From: Desulfobulbus alkaliphilus | GTDB lineage: Bacteria; Desulfobacterota; Desulfobulbia; Desulfobulbales; Desulfobulbaceae | Reading direction: 5' to 3' | DNA length: 64,000 nt | Assembly: GCF_016918545.1 (NCBI RefSeq) | Contig: NZ_JAFFQC010000011.1 | Span: 54,163-118,162 of the forward strand | Shown: positions 9,995-17,881 of the stretch, piece after piece | Layout: every line of letters begins with the position of its first letter | Numbering within the stretch: position 1 is the stretch's first letter | Notes under the pieces: generated by a model | Databases searched by the model: none | Told to the model about the DNA's origin: nothing | Seen by the model: the letters and a program-made list of their open reading frames with translations, nothing else | Made by a program: the position numbers and the translations under genes

Positions 9995-11206
9995 ATGAAG
10001 CAATTCAGAATAAAAACGATCAATGCCATCGCCCATGAAGGGTTGGCGCTTTTTTCCGAGCGATTTGCCGTCAAACCGGAGGAAACCAATCCTGAGGGCA
10101 TTGTAGTACGCAGCTCCAAAGTCGACCTGAGCCTCTTTCCGAAGTTACTGGCCGTGGCCCGGGCCGGAGCCGGCGTCAACAACATCCCCGTGGATGAAGC
10201 CACGGAAAAGGGAATCTGCGTATTCAACACGCCCGGGGCCAATGCCAATGCGGTGGTTGAACTGGTCTACACTTCGCTGGGCATCTGGTTGCGCAATGTC
10301 GATAAAAGTATCGAGTTCTGCAATCAGCTCACCGAAATGAATGATGAGGAGATCAACCGGGAAGTCGAGGCCCGCAAGAAAATTTTCAAGGGTGAAGAAA
10401 TGATCGGCAAGACCCTGGCGGTGATCGGCCTGGGCAAGATCGGGGTCGGCGTAGCCAATGCCGGCCTCAAACATGGTCTGCGGGTACTCGGGTTTGATCC
10501 TTTTCCCGCCCTGGACAACATTCATCACCTCTCTCCCGGGGTCACCCTGGCCCGCTCCCGTAAGGAAGCGGTGAGCCAGGCCGATTTTGTCACCCTGCAT
10601 ATGCCGCTCAATAAAAACACCAAGGGCTATGCCACGGAAAAGGATTTTCTCGAGTTCTTCAAAGATGGCGCTGTCCTCATCAATTACTCCCGTGGTCCCA
10701 TCGTTGATGAGGATGCAGTCCTAGCAGCTCTGGATAGCGGCAGACTGAATGGCCACATTTCCGACTTTCCTTCGGTAAAATTCCTCGGCCATGAAAAGAT
10801 TCTGCTGACGCCGCACCTGGGTGCCTCTACGGCCGAGTCGGAAGACAATTGCGCCATTATGGCGGTGCGGGAACTCAAGGGTTACCTCGAGTATGGCAAT
10901 ATTGTCCACAGTGTTAACTTTCCCAACATTGAAACTATCCCCACAGTGGATGTCCACACCCGGCTGACCGTTATCAACCGCGATCAACCCGGTATGATCG
11001 GTCTGATCAGTAATATTCTTGGAAGCAGCAATATTAATATCATAAATTACACCAATAAAAGCAATGGCACCGTGGGCTATAACATCATAGATTGTGCGGG
11101 ACCGGTTGCGGAAGATGTGCAGGCGAAAATCAAAGAGCAGGAGGGAGTGCTGCGGGTTAGGATCATTCCGCTGGAGATTCGGGGGAAATCCAGTCAGGGT
11201 GTATAA
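9995..11206 (+). CDS. serA: D-3-phosphoglycerate dehydrogenase
   Basis: The 403-residue product catalyses the first step of serine synthesis. The D-isomer-specific 2-hydroxyacid dehydrogenase fold shows the Rossmann motif GLGKIGVGVANAG near 146. The substrate-binding Arg lies in NYSRGPIVDEDA and the catalytic His in LTPHLGASTAES. A C-terminal ACT domain (VINRDQPGMIGLISNILGSS) suggests serine feedback inhibition, as in other SerA proteins of this length. The ATG at 9995 is preceded by AAGGA at about 9 bp. The gene is transcribed alone from the putative promoter upstream. Confidence 0.94.
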   Translation: MKQFRIKTINAIAHEGLALFSERFAVKPEETNPEGIVVRSSKVDLSLFPKLLAVARAGAGVNNIPVDEATEKGICVFNTPGANANAVVELVYTSLGIWLRNVDKSIEFCNQLTEMNDEEINREVEARKKIFKGEEMIGKTLAVIGLGKIGVGVANAGLKHGLRVLGFDPFPALDNIHHLSPGVTLARSRKEAVSQADFVTLHMPLNKNTKGYATEKDFLEFFKDGAVLINYSRGPIVDEDAVLAALDSGRLNGHISDFPSVKFLGHEKILLTPHLGASTAESEDNCAIMAVRELKGYLEYGNIVHSVNFPNIETIPTVDVHTRLTVINRDQPGMIGLISNILGSSNINIINYTNKSNGTVGYNIIDCAGPVAEDVQAKIKEQEGVLRVRIIPLEIRGKSSQGV

Positions 11207-11254
11207 AAAGTATCCACAAGCATGGGTAGATGGGCTTGGCATCGTATAAAAAAG

Positions 11255-11283
11255 TTGACAAGTTAATTTGTTGATTTTATATG
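11255..11283 (+). promoter_or_regulatory. Strong sigma-70-like promoter downstream of serA
   Basis: TTGACA at 11255-11260 and TATATG at 11278-11283 are separated by exactly 17 bp. No convincing coding region starts within the next 600 bp, while a terminator lies about 200 bp downstream. This points to a promoter for a short non-coding transcript. Confidence 0.55.
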
Positions 11284-11521
11284 TTTTTTATCCCGCCTAG
11301 GTCTTTTTGGTCCTGGCGCGGTTTAAATAGTTGAATTTTTTCCTCGAGGGCCTGCACCCCTGTCAGGAACATGTTGGGTGCTATCTGCCCTGAATAAGGA
11401 GATAAAAAAATTTTCCTGGCCATTTCTTCAAGTGGCATGAAGAATGCTAATGTAAAGGTAATTCTTCATCTCTTCTCTCCTTTTCCGGCTTGGTTCCCTG
11501 TGGATCAAGCCGGTTTTTTTC
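11284..11521 (+). ncRNA. Candidate structured non-coding RNA or orphan leader
   Basis: The stretch runs from the promoter at 11255-11283 to the terminator at 11485-11521. A long-range stem can pair TTTTTTATC (11284-11292) with GATAAAAAA (11401-11409). Inside it are two hairpins: CCGC...GCGG near 11293-11321, and GGGC..GCACCC paired with GGGTGC..GCCC near 11348-11390. Next come three short segments: TTCTTCA (11424-11430), TGAAGAAT (11438-11445) and ATTCTTCA (11461-11468). The middle one can pair with either neighbour, as in an attenuator. No Rfam-like family was recognised; 6S RNA was considered but its signatures were not clear. Confidence 0.4.
11485..11521 (+). terminator. Rho-independent terminator
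   Basis: CCGGCTTG (11485-11492) pairs perfectly with CAAGCCGG (11506-11513) and is followed by eight T residues. It is 280 bp from the serA stop, so it more probably ends the candidate short RNA than serA itself. Confidence 0.85.
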
Positions 11522-11569
11522 TGGCAACCGCCCGAGTTGAGTGGTGTCCATCCGTCAACATGATATTTT

Positions 11570-11788
11570 CCTGGATTCGTGAGCACACTTCCGTGCGTCA
11601 GCTTTTTTTGTCGGTGACCGTTCGATTAAAGGTCATTTTATCGGCCGGTTACGGGCAATGAAGATGGCGTGCGGACGAACGCCCCGAAGGGCGGCTGGTA
11701 AAGGTTATCTTTAAGGATTCTGTTGCAATTATAATATGATGACAGCAAGGTATATCCAAAGCAAGCATCCAGCCGTCACGGGTTCAGG
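11570..11788 (+). repeat. Element 1 copy B (full length)
   Basis: A full-length copy of 219 bp in forward orientation. The left end is CCTGGATTCGTGAGC and the right end is CCAGCCGTCACGGGTTCAGG. Between them lie the left cassette (GTGCGTCAGC ... GATGGCGTGCGGACG), the GC hairpin CGCCCCGAAGGGCG and the AT-rich block ending in ATATCCAAAGCAAGCATCC. It follows the terminator at 11521 by 49 bp. Confidence 0.9.
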
Positions 11789-11923
11789 TTTTTATGCTGA
11801 ATCAAGGCGCGCTGGCGATTAGATTCTCTGTTATCTGCTTGATACATGAAACAATGCTTGAAAGGGCAACTGAGAGCCAGGTAAGCAGCCCTTGGTGGAT
11901 GGGCACGAACATATGATAAAGGC

Positions 11924-12904
11924 TTGCTTTTTTTGGTGGCTGCATTGAATCAGTTTCGCTCCTGTGTGCAAACGAACAATACTTCTCTGGCCCTGCTGGG
12001 GCGGCAAACCTATGCGCCGGCTCAGCTGGATCAGGCAGTGGATACGCTGCTGGCCTCTTCTTTTTCTCAAAGCTCACTGCGGACGGCGCAGATTCTCCTC
12101 AAGCCGAACCTGATCACCGCCACCAACGGCACTCTCGCCTGTACCGACCAGAGAATGATTGTCGCGGTGGCCCGTTGGTTTCTTGATCAAGGGGCTCGGG
12201 TAGGTGTCGGTGATTCGCCCGCCTTCGGATCAGCTCGATCGGTCCTCATGGCCATCGGTGCCTTGCCTTCTCTGCAGGCCCTTGGTGTCCCGGTGGTGGA
12301 ATTCAGGCATACCCGGGAGATCATCCTGCCCGGAGGAATGCGAGCGGCCCTGGCGACGGCGGCTCTCGACTGCGACGCGCTCATCAATCTGCCCAAGGTC
12401 AAGGCTCATGCTCAGATGGGGTTGACCCTGGCAATCAAGAATTATTTCGGGTGCCTTGCAGGATTACGAAAACCCTGGTGGCACATGGTGCATGGTGGCC
12501 GGCAAGGACGTTTTTCGGATTTGCTTGTCGAACTTCTCTCGGTGCTGCCCGGCGGAGTCTCCCTGGTTGACGGTATTGTCGCCATGCATCGGACCGGACC
12601 GGTGCATGGCGAGGCCTATCCCTTGGCACTGATGGTCTGCGGCAGCAGTCCCGTGGCCGTGGACACGGCGTTGCTCGCTGTTCTTGGTGTCGAACCGGCC
12701 CGCATTCCACTGTGGCTGGCGGCCAGGCGGGCAGGAATCGACGGGACCGAGTTGGCGGATCTGACCTTTCCCCTGCTGACGCCAGCCCAGTGCAGGGTCA
12801 AAGATTTTATGATCCCCGAAGAGCTGAGCCCTGTACGCTTCAATCCTTTTCGATTTGTAAAAAATACCCTCAAGCGGATGTTGCTACGCCGCACGTGGCG
12901 CTGA
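11924..12904 (+). CDS. DUF362 domain protein
   Basis: The product (up to 326 residues) matches the DUF362 family, whose function is not established. Recognisable blocks are ILLKPNLI near 58, GVGDSPAFGS near 98, and LINLPKVKAHAQMGLTLAIK followed by NYFGC near 155. Many family members carry a ferredoxin domain; this one has no CX2CX2C cluster and is a stand-alone version. The start is uncertain: the longest frame uses TTG at 11924, while a GTG at 11936 or TTG at 11945 would also keep the domain. None has a good ribosome site. The gene is flanked on both sides by copies B and C of element 1. Confidence 0.75.
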   Translation: MLFLVAALNQFRSCVQTNNTSLALLGRQTYAPAQLDQAVDTLLASSFSQSSLRTAQILLKPNLITATNGTLACTDQRMIVAVARWFLDQGARVGVGDSPAFGSARSVLMAIGALPSLQALGVPVVEFRHTREIILPGGMRAALATAALDCDALINLPKVKAHAQMGLTLAIKNYFGCLAGLRKPWWHMVHGGRQGRFSDLLVELLSVLPGGVSLVDGIVAMHRTGPVHGEAYPLALMVCGSSPVAVDTALLAVLGVEPARIPLWLAARRAGIDGTELADLTFPLLTPAQCRVKDFMIPEELSPVRFNPFRFVKNTLKRMLLRRTWR

Positions 12905-12919
12905 AATGCAATTGAGTAT

Positions 12920-13046
12920 CCTGGATCCGTGAACGGATGCCCCGAAGGGCGGCTGGTGATAGGTATTGTCAGGGATTCCAGTATTATAATACCATGATTA
13001 CATTCAGATATATCCAAAACAAGCATCCAGCCGTCACGGATTGAGG
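12920..13046 (+). repeat. Element 1 copy C (short form)
   Basis: A short copy of 127 bp beginning CCTGGATCCGTGAACG and ending GTCACGGATTGAGG. The left cassette is missing: the left end joins directly to the GC hairpin GCCCCGAAGGGC. It starts 15 bp after the DUF362 stop codon. Confidence 0.9.
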
Positions 13047-13067
13047 ATTAGGGCAGAGCGCTGGGTT

Positions 13068-13295
13068 TTAAGGACGGTGTTGTTTCAGCAGCCGGTACAG
13101 GCTTTCAAAACAGAAGATGAGCAGCAGATAGAGCAGGCCGGCGCTAATCAAAGAAGGCCAGCCGCTGGCACTGGTGGCGAAGAGTTGCTGAATCGGCCGG
13201 TAGAGGAAGGCGCCCCAGCCACTGGCATGGCTGATCCAGAACGCGGGAAAGGTGAGGCCGATCAGGAGGTAAAAGGTCCGGCGGATCAGAGTCAT
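13068..13295 (-). CDS. Small hypothetical membrane protein
   Basis: The 75-residue frame encodes two hydrophobic stretches (about 7-22 and 49-64) separated by a short polar loop, and ends in a basic tail, RLLKQHRP. This layout is plausible for a two-span inner-membrane protein. No clear ribosome site precedes the ATG at 13295 and I recognise no family. It lies alone between copies C and D of element 1. It could be a chance frame; the hydrophobic pattern is the only positive evidence. Confidence 0.4.
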   Translation of the reverse strand: MTLIRRTFYLLIGLTFPAFWISHASGWGAFLYRPIQQLFATSASGWPSLISAGLLYLLLIFCFESLYRLLKQHRP

Positions 13296-13506
13296 GGTGT
13301 ATATAATCTAGCTCATGAGACAAAAATTGTTTTGGCTTGTGTACGTCATTCAGATCGTTGAGGGATAAGAGTCAGTTACCGGCGCGAACAGACCTTGCCA
13401 GCCACGGACCACTTCGAAACGGCTGAGGCTATATTCCTCTTGAATTATATCGATAGATTTAGTATTTATACATCTTTTTTTTCGATATGTACAGGTTTTA
13501 TGCCTG

Positions 13507-13642
13507 CCTGATTTCGTGACGGCTGGGCGCTTGTTTTGGATATATCTTGCTGTAATCAGATTATATTTGCTGTGGAATCTATGCTGATATCCTGCACCAG
13601 CCGCCCTTCGGGGCGCACGGGGTGAACGCTCACGGATCCAGG
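13507..13642 (-). repeat. Element 1 copy D (short form)
   Basis: A short copy of 136 bp in reverse orientation, from CCTGATTTCGTGACGGCTGG to CACGGATCCAGG, with the hairpin GCCCTTCGGGGC in the middle. It lies upstream of metK, 180 bp from its start. Confidence 0.88.
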
Positions 13643-13821
13643 GCTCCGTTGGCATCGGGCCTGGTCGTCAACAAAAAAGGTCTGTACGGGCCAGGTCTGC
13701 CGGTGATCGCTTACAGTACAGCAACGTGATACATCATACAACAGGGACCAAATTCGAGATCGGTTCCAGCTTGTATGCTTCACTGTTTTAACGTTTTTCC
13801 ATCCCTGCAAAGGAGATACAT

Positions 13822-14985
13822 ATGTCAAACCACCTTTTTACCTCGGAATCGGTCTCCGAGGGCCATCCGGACAAGGTTGCCGATCAGATTTCCGACGCCA
13901 TTCTCGATGCCATTCTCACTCAGGACAAATATGCCCGGGTCGCCTGCGAAAGCCTGGTCACCACCGGCATGGCTCTGATTGCCGGCGAAATCACGACCTC
14001 TGCCTGGGTTGATATGCCCAGCATTGTCCGCGAAACCATCAAAGAGATTGGTTACAATTCGTCTGACATGGGTTTTGACTGGCAATCCTGCGCGGTGCTG
14101 ACCACCATCGACAAGCAGTCGACGGATATTGCCCTGGGGGTCAATGAGGGTTCCGGGCTTGATCTTGACCAGGGGGCCGGGGATCAGGGGCTGATGTTCG
14201 GTTACGCCTGCGACGAAACCGAGGTGCTCATGCCCATGCCCATAACCTATGCCCACTATCTGACCAAACGTCAGGCCGAGGTGCGTAAGATCGGTGCCTT
14301 GCCGTGGCTACGCCCGGATGCCAAGAGTCAGGTTACGATCGAGTATGAGGATAATGTTCCCCTGCGAATTGAGGCCGTGGTCCTTTCAACCCAGCATCAC
14401 CCCGACGTGAGCTATGCTGCCCTCAAGGAAGGGGTGATGGAGGAAATCATCAAACCGGTCCTGCCGGCGGGGATGATTGACGCCAAGACCAAATTTTTCA
14501 TCAATCCCACCGGGCGGTTTGTCATCGGTGGGCCGGTGGGCGACTGCGGAGTCACCGGCCGCAAGATCATCGTCGATTCCTACGGGGGGCGGGGCAGTCA
14601 TGGTGGAGGCGCTTTTTCAGGTAAGGATCCTTCCAAGGTTGATCGATCCTCGTCGTATATGGGACGTTACGTTGCCAAGAATATTGTCGCAGCCGGTTTA
14701 GCCACCGAGGTTGAAGTCCAGGTGGCCTATGCCATTGGTATTTCCCAGCCCGTTTCCATCAACGTCAAAACCTTCGGAACCGGCAGAATCTCCGAGGACC
14801 GTCTGGTGCAGGTAGTCCGTGAGGTGTTTGATCTCCGCCCCAAGGCTATCATTCAACAGTTGGACCTGCTGCGGCCGATATATCATAAGACGGCGGCCTA
14901 TGGCCATTTTGGTCGTGAACTGCCGCAGTTCACCTGGGAGCGGAATGATCAGGTTGAAGCCCTGCGGGCCGCTGCCGGCCTTTGA
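13822..14985 (+). CDS. metK: S-adenosylmethionine synthetase
   Basis: The 387-residue enzyme makes S-adenosylmethionine from ATP and methionine. The N-terminal [20 protein letters not shown] contains the ATP-binding His. The signature [12 protein letters not shown] lies near 113 and the phosphate-loop signature [16 protein letters not shown] near 257. Length and all three repeated domains are normal. The ATG at 13822 follows AAAGGAG at seven bases. The gene precedes ahcY and trmFO on the same strand, grouping the methyl cycle. No SAM or SAH riboswitch was recognised in its leader. Confidence 0.97.
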   Translation: MSNHLFTSESVSEGHPDKVADQISDAILDAILTQDKYARVACESLVTTGMALIAGEITTSAWVDMPSIVRETIKEIGYNSSDMGFDWQSCAVLTTIDKQSTDIALGVNEGSGLDLDQGAGDQGLMFGYACDETEVLMPMPITYAHYLTKRQAEVRKIGALPWLRPDAKSQVTIEYEDNVPLRIEAVVLSTQHHPDVSYAALKEGVMEEIIKPVLPAGMIDAKTKFFINPTGRFVIGGPVGDCGVTGRKIIVDSYGGRGSHGGGAFSGKDPSKVDRSSSYMGRYVAKNIVAAGLATEVEVQVAYAIGISQPVSINVKTFGTGRISEDRLVQVVREVFDLRPKAIIQQLDLLRPIYHKTAAYGHFGRELPQFTWERNDQVEALRAAAGL

Positions 14986-15110
14986 GTCTATCACCATTAT
15001 GACCGTCGCCGGTAGTGTGAGGTCGGTGATCGAACCCGCTTCCTTCGCATCCGTTTTCAGCACCTATCATGGGCAAAAGCAGCATCCCGGGTTGGAGTCT
15101 GTATCGGCAA

Positions 15111-15152
15111 CCTGGATCCGTGAGCGTTGTCCAGCCGTCACGGATTCACAGG
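15111..15152 (+). repeat. Element 1 copy E (42-bp minimal form)
   Basis: The left end CCTGGATCCGTGAGCG is joined directly to the right end CCAGCCGTCACGGATTCACAGG, with all internal sequence lost. It lies in the 255-bp gap between metK and ahcY and is the smallest member found. The two ends can pair as a short hairpin, which directly displays their terminal inverted relationship. Confidence 0.75.
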
Positions 15153-15240
15153 CAAGGCAGCCTGTGTATCCTCAGTTGATTGCTAGTGATCTTTCGTCTT
15201 CAAAAATGTTTCCCTGTCCAGGGAAAAGCAGGAGTAACCT

Positions 15241-16527
15241 ATGACAGATTATAAAGTTGCGGATTTGAGTCTGGCCGAGTGGGGCCGGAAAGAAGTTGCC
15301 ATCGCCGAGACCGAAATGCCCGGCCTCATGGCCCTGCGGGAGGAGTTTGGCCCCCAGAAACCGCTTGCCGGCGCTCGCATCGCCGGTTGTCTGCACATGA
15401 CCATTCAGACAGCGGTCCTGATGGAAACCCTGGTGCATTTAGGAGCTGAGTTGCGCTGGTCCTCCTGTAATATATTTTCCACCCAGGATCATGCCGCTGC
15501 CGCCATGGCTGCTGCCGGTATTCCTACCTTTGCCTGGAAGGGCGAGACCGAGGAGGAGTTCTGGTGGTGCATCGAACAGACCATTTTCGGACCCGACAAC
15601 TGGCGACCCAATATGATTCTCGATGATGGCGGTGATCTGACCCTGATCATGCACGAGAAGTATCCGCAGTTGATGGCAGAGGTGCGCGGGATTTCCGAGG
15701 AAACCACCACCGGTGTGCTTCGGCTCTATGAGATGACCAAGAAAGGAACGCTGCAGGCGCCGGCCATCAATGTCAATGACTCAGTGACCAAGTCAAAGTT
15801 CGATAACCTCTATGGCTGCCGGGAATCACTCATCGACGGCATCAAAAGAGCCACCGACGTCATGATTGCCGGAAAAATCGCGGTGGTTGTCGGTTACGGC
15901 GATGTCGGTAAGGGGTGTGCGCAGGCCCTCCGGGGCATGGGCGCCACGGTTCTGGTCACCGAAATCGATCCCATCTGCGCTCTGCAGGCCGCCATGGAGG
16001 GGTATCGGGTCGTGACCATGGCGGAAGCCGCGCCCATGGGCAATATTTTTGTCACCTGTACCGGCAATCTGCAGGTTATCACCCGGGCGGATATGGAACA
16101 GATGCAGGACCAGACCATTGTCTGTAATATCGGCCATTTTGATTCTGAAATAGATATCGCCGGCATCCGTGACCTGCCCTGGGAGAACATCAAGCCCCAG
16201 GTCGATCATGTCATCTTCCCCGATGGCAAGCGGATCATCGTCCTGGCGGAAGGGCGGCTGGTCAATCTGGGCTGCGCCACCGGTCATCCAAGTTTTGTGA
16301 TGAGCAACTCCTTCACCAATCAGGTGCTGGCGCAGATGGAGTTGTGGAGCAATACCTCAGCCTATGAACATAAGGTTTATTTTCTGCCCAAACATCTGGA
16401 CGAAAAGGTCGCCCGGCTCCACCTGGCCAAGATCGGCGCTCACCTGACCATCCTGACCAGGGAACAGGCCGACTACATCGGTGTTGATATCAACGGCCCC
16501 TTCAAGCCGGAGCATTATCGCTATTGA
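15241..16527 (+). CDS. ahcY: Adenosylhomocysteinase
   Basis: The 428-residue enzyme hydrolyses S-adenosylhomocysteine to adenosine and homocysteine and so relieves product inhibition of methyltransferases. The NAD-binding motif [20 protein letters not shown] is near 220. The substrate site shows [15 protein letters not shown] near 79 and [14 protein letters not shown] near 180. The C-terminal FKPEHYRY is the family signature tail that closes the neighbouring subunit's NAD site. The ATG at 15241 follows GCAGGAG. It overlaps trmFO if the latter uses its earliest start. Confidence 0.97.
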   Translation: MTDYKVADLSLAEWGRKEVAIAETEMPGLMALREEFGPQKPLAGARIAGCLHMTIQTAVLMETLVHLGAELRWSSCNIFSTQDHAAAAMAAAGIPTFAWKGETEEEFWWCIEQTIFGPDNWRPNMILDDGGDLTLIMHEKYPQLMAEVRGISEETTTGVLRLYEMTKKGTLQAPAINVNDSVTKSKFDNLYGCRESLIDGIKRATDVMIAGKIAVVVGYGDVGKGCAQALRGMGATVLVTEIDPICALQAAMEGYRVVTMAEAAPMGNIFVTCTGNLQVITRADMEQMQDQTIVCNIGHFDSEIDIAGIRDLPWENIKPQVDHVIFPDGKRIIVLAEGRLVNLGCATGHPSFVMSNSFTNQVLAQMELWSNTSAYEHKVYFLPKHLDEKVARLHLAKIGAHLTILTREQADYIGVDINGPFKPEHYRY

Positions 16528-16550
16528 CCCACCGAGGTCAGGTGAGCTTT

Positions 16551-17879
16551 GTGAAACAGGCATCAACAGGGCACCTGACAGTCATCGGCGGTGGACTGGC
16601 CGGTTGCGAGGCCTCCTGGCAGGCCGCGAAGCAGGGCGTGCGGGTCGACCTGTACGAGATGAAACCGGAGCGCTTCAGCCCGGCCCACCAGTTGCCGCAC
16701 CTGGGTGAATTGGTCTGTTCCAATTCATTGCGCTCAAATGCCGTGGATGCCGCTGCCGGTCTGCTCAAGGAAGAGATGCGCCGCCTGGGCTCCCTGGTGA
16801 TGCGGGCCGCTGATACGGCCCGTGTGCCCGCTGGTACAGCACTGGCCGTTGACCGCCAACAGTTCGCGCATTTCCTCACCAAGACCATCACTGCCCACCC
16901 CCTGATCACAGTGCACCGTCGGGAGGTCATGCGAATACCAGACCCTGACAACGGCCCGGTCATTGTGGCCGCCGGACCGCTTTTGTCGGGACCGCTGGCC
17001 AATCACCTGCAAAATCTCACCGGTACCGACAATCTGGCTTTTTATGATGCCATTGCTCCCATCGTTGATGCCGAAAGCCTCGACATGGAGGTCATTTACC
17101 GCAAATCACGCTGGGACGAGAGTGGACCTGGAGACTATCTCAATTGTCCCATGGATAAACAGCAGTATGAACACTTTATCGCTGACCTTGCTGCTGCCCG
17201 AACCGTCCCTCTGCATGCTTTTGAAGAGCCAAAATATTTTGAGGGCTGTCTGCCGATTGAAGTCATGTGCGCGCGGGGGCCGGAAACGCTGCGCTATGGG
17301 CCGATGAAGCCCATCGGTCTTGCCCATCCGCAAACCGGCCATCTGCCCCATGCGGTGGTCCAGCTGCGAGCGGAAAACCGGCAAGGTACCATGTACAATC
17401 TGGTTGGTTTCCAGACTAAGCTGACCTATGGCGAACAGCAGCGGATCTTCCGCACCATTCCAGGGTTGAAACAGGCCGAATTCCTTCGTTTCGGCTCCAT
17501 TCACCGCAATACCTTTGTCTGTGCTCCCCGGGTCCTGACAAGCAGTCTGGAGATGCGGGGCAAACCCGGTCTCTATCTTGCCGGTCAACTGTCCGGTGTC
17601 GAGGGCTATATCGAGTCAGCGGCCATGGGCCTGGTCGCCGGAATCAACGCCGGTCGTCAGGCGCTGGGAAAAGTGCGTCTCCTACCGCCGCCCGCCACTG
17701 CCCACGGTGGCTTGCTGCACCATTTGACCGATGCCGATCCTGCTCGATTTCAACCGTCCAATGTCAATTTTGGCTTGTTCCCCCCTTTGCCGCGAAAAAT
17801 TCCGAAAAGGGACCGCGGCCGGGTCCGGGCCGAAGATGCCCTGCTCGCTATCGATGCCTGGCACCGATTGTTGACCTGA
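16551..17879 (+). CDS. trmFO: Methylenetetrahydrofolate-tRNA-(uracil-5-)-methyltransferase
   Basis: The flavoprotein forms ribothymidine at position 54 of tRNA using methylenetetrahydrofolate and FADH2. The dinucleotide motif VIGGGLAGCEASWQAA opens the protein; LGELVCSNSLRSN and LAGQLSGVEGYIESAAMGL near the C terminus are family signatures. I place the start at the GTG at 16551, preceded by AGGTGA, because it puts the FAD motif about nine residues in as usual. A GTG at 16542 and a TTG at 16524, the latter overlapping the ahcY stop, are alternatives. TrmFO occurs in bacteria that lack the SAM-dependent TrmA route. It converges with the primase-helicase gene three bases downstream. Confidence 0.94.
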   Translation: MKQASTGHLTVIGGGLAGCEASWQAAKQGVRVDLYEMKPERFSPAHQLPHLGELVCSNSLRSNAVDAAAGLLKEEMRRLGSLVMRAADTARVPAGTALAVDRQQFAHFLTKTITAHPLITVHRREVMRIPDPDNGPVIVAAGPLLSGPLANHLQNLTGTDNLAFYDAIAPIVDAESLDMEVIYRKSRWDESGPGDYLNCPMDKQQYEHFIADLAAARTVPLHAFEEPKYFEGCLPIEVMCARGPETLRYGPMKPIGLAHPQTGHLPHAVVQLRAENRQGTMYNLVGFQTKLTYGEQQRIFRTIPGLKQAEFLRFGSIHRNTFVCAPRVLTSSLEMRGKPGLYLAGQLSGVEGYIESAAMGLVAGINAGRQALGKVRLLPPPATAHGGLLHHLTDADPARFQPSNVNFGLFPPLPRKIPKRDRGRVRAEDALLAIDAWHRLLT

Positions 17880-17881
17880 TA

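Noticed and set aside
13643..15240. SAM or SAH riboswitch upstream of metK or ahcY
   Set aside because: The leaders were read for the conserved cores of these riboswitches and none was recognised.
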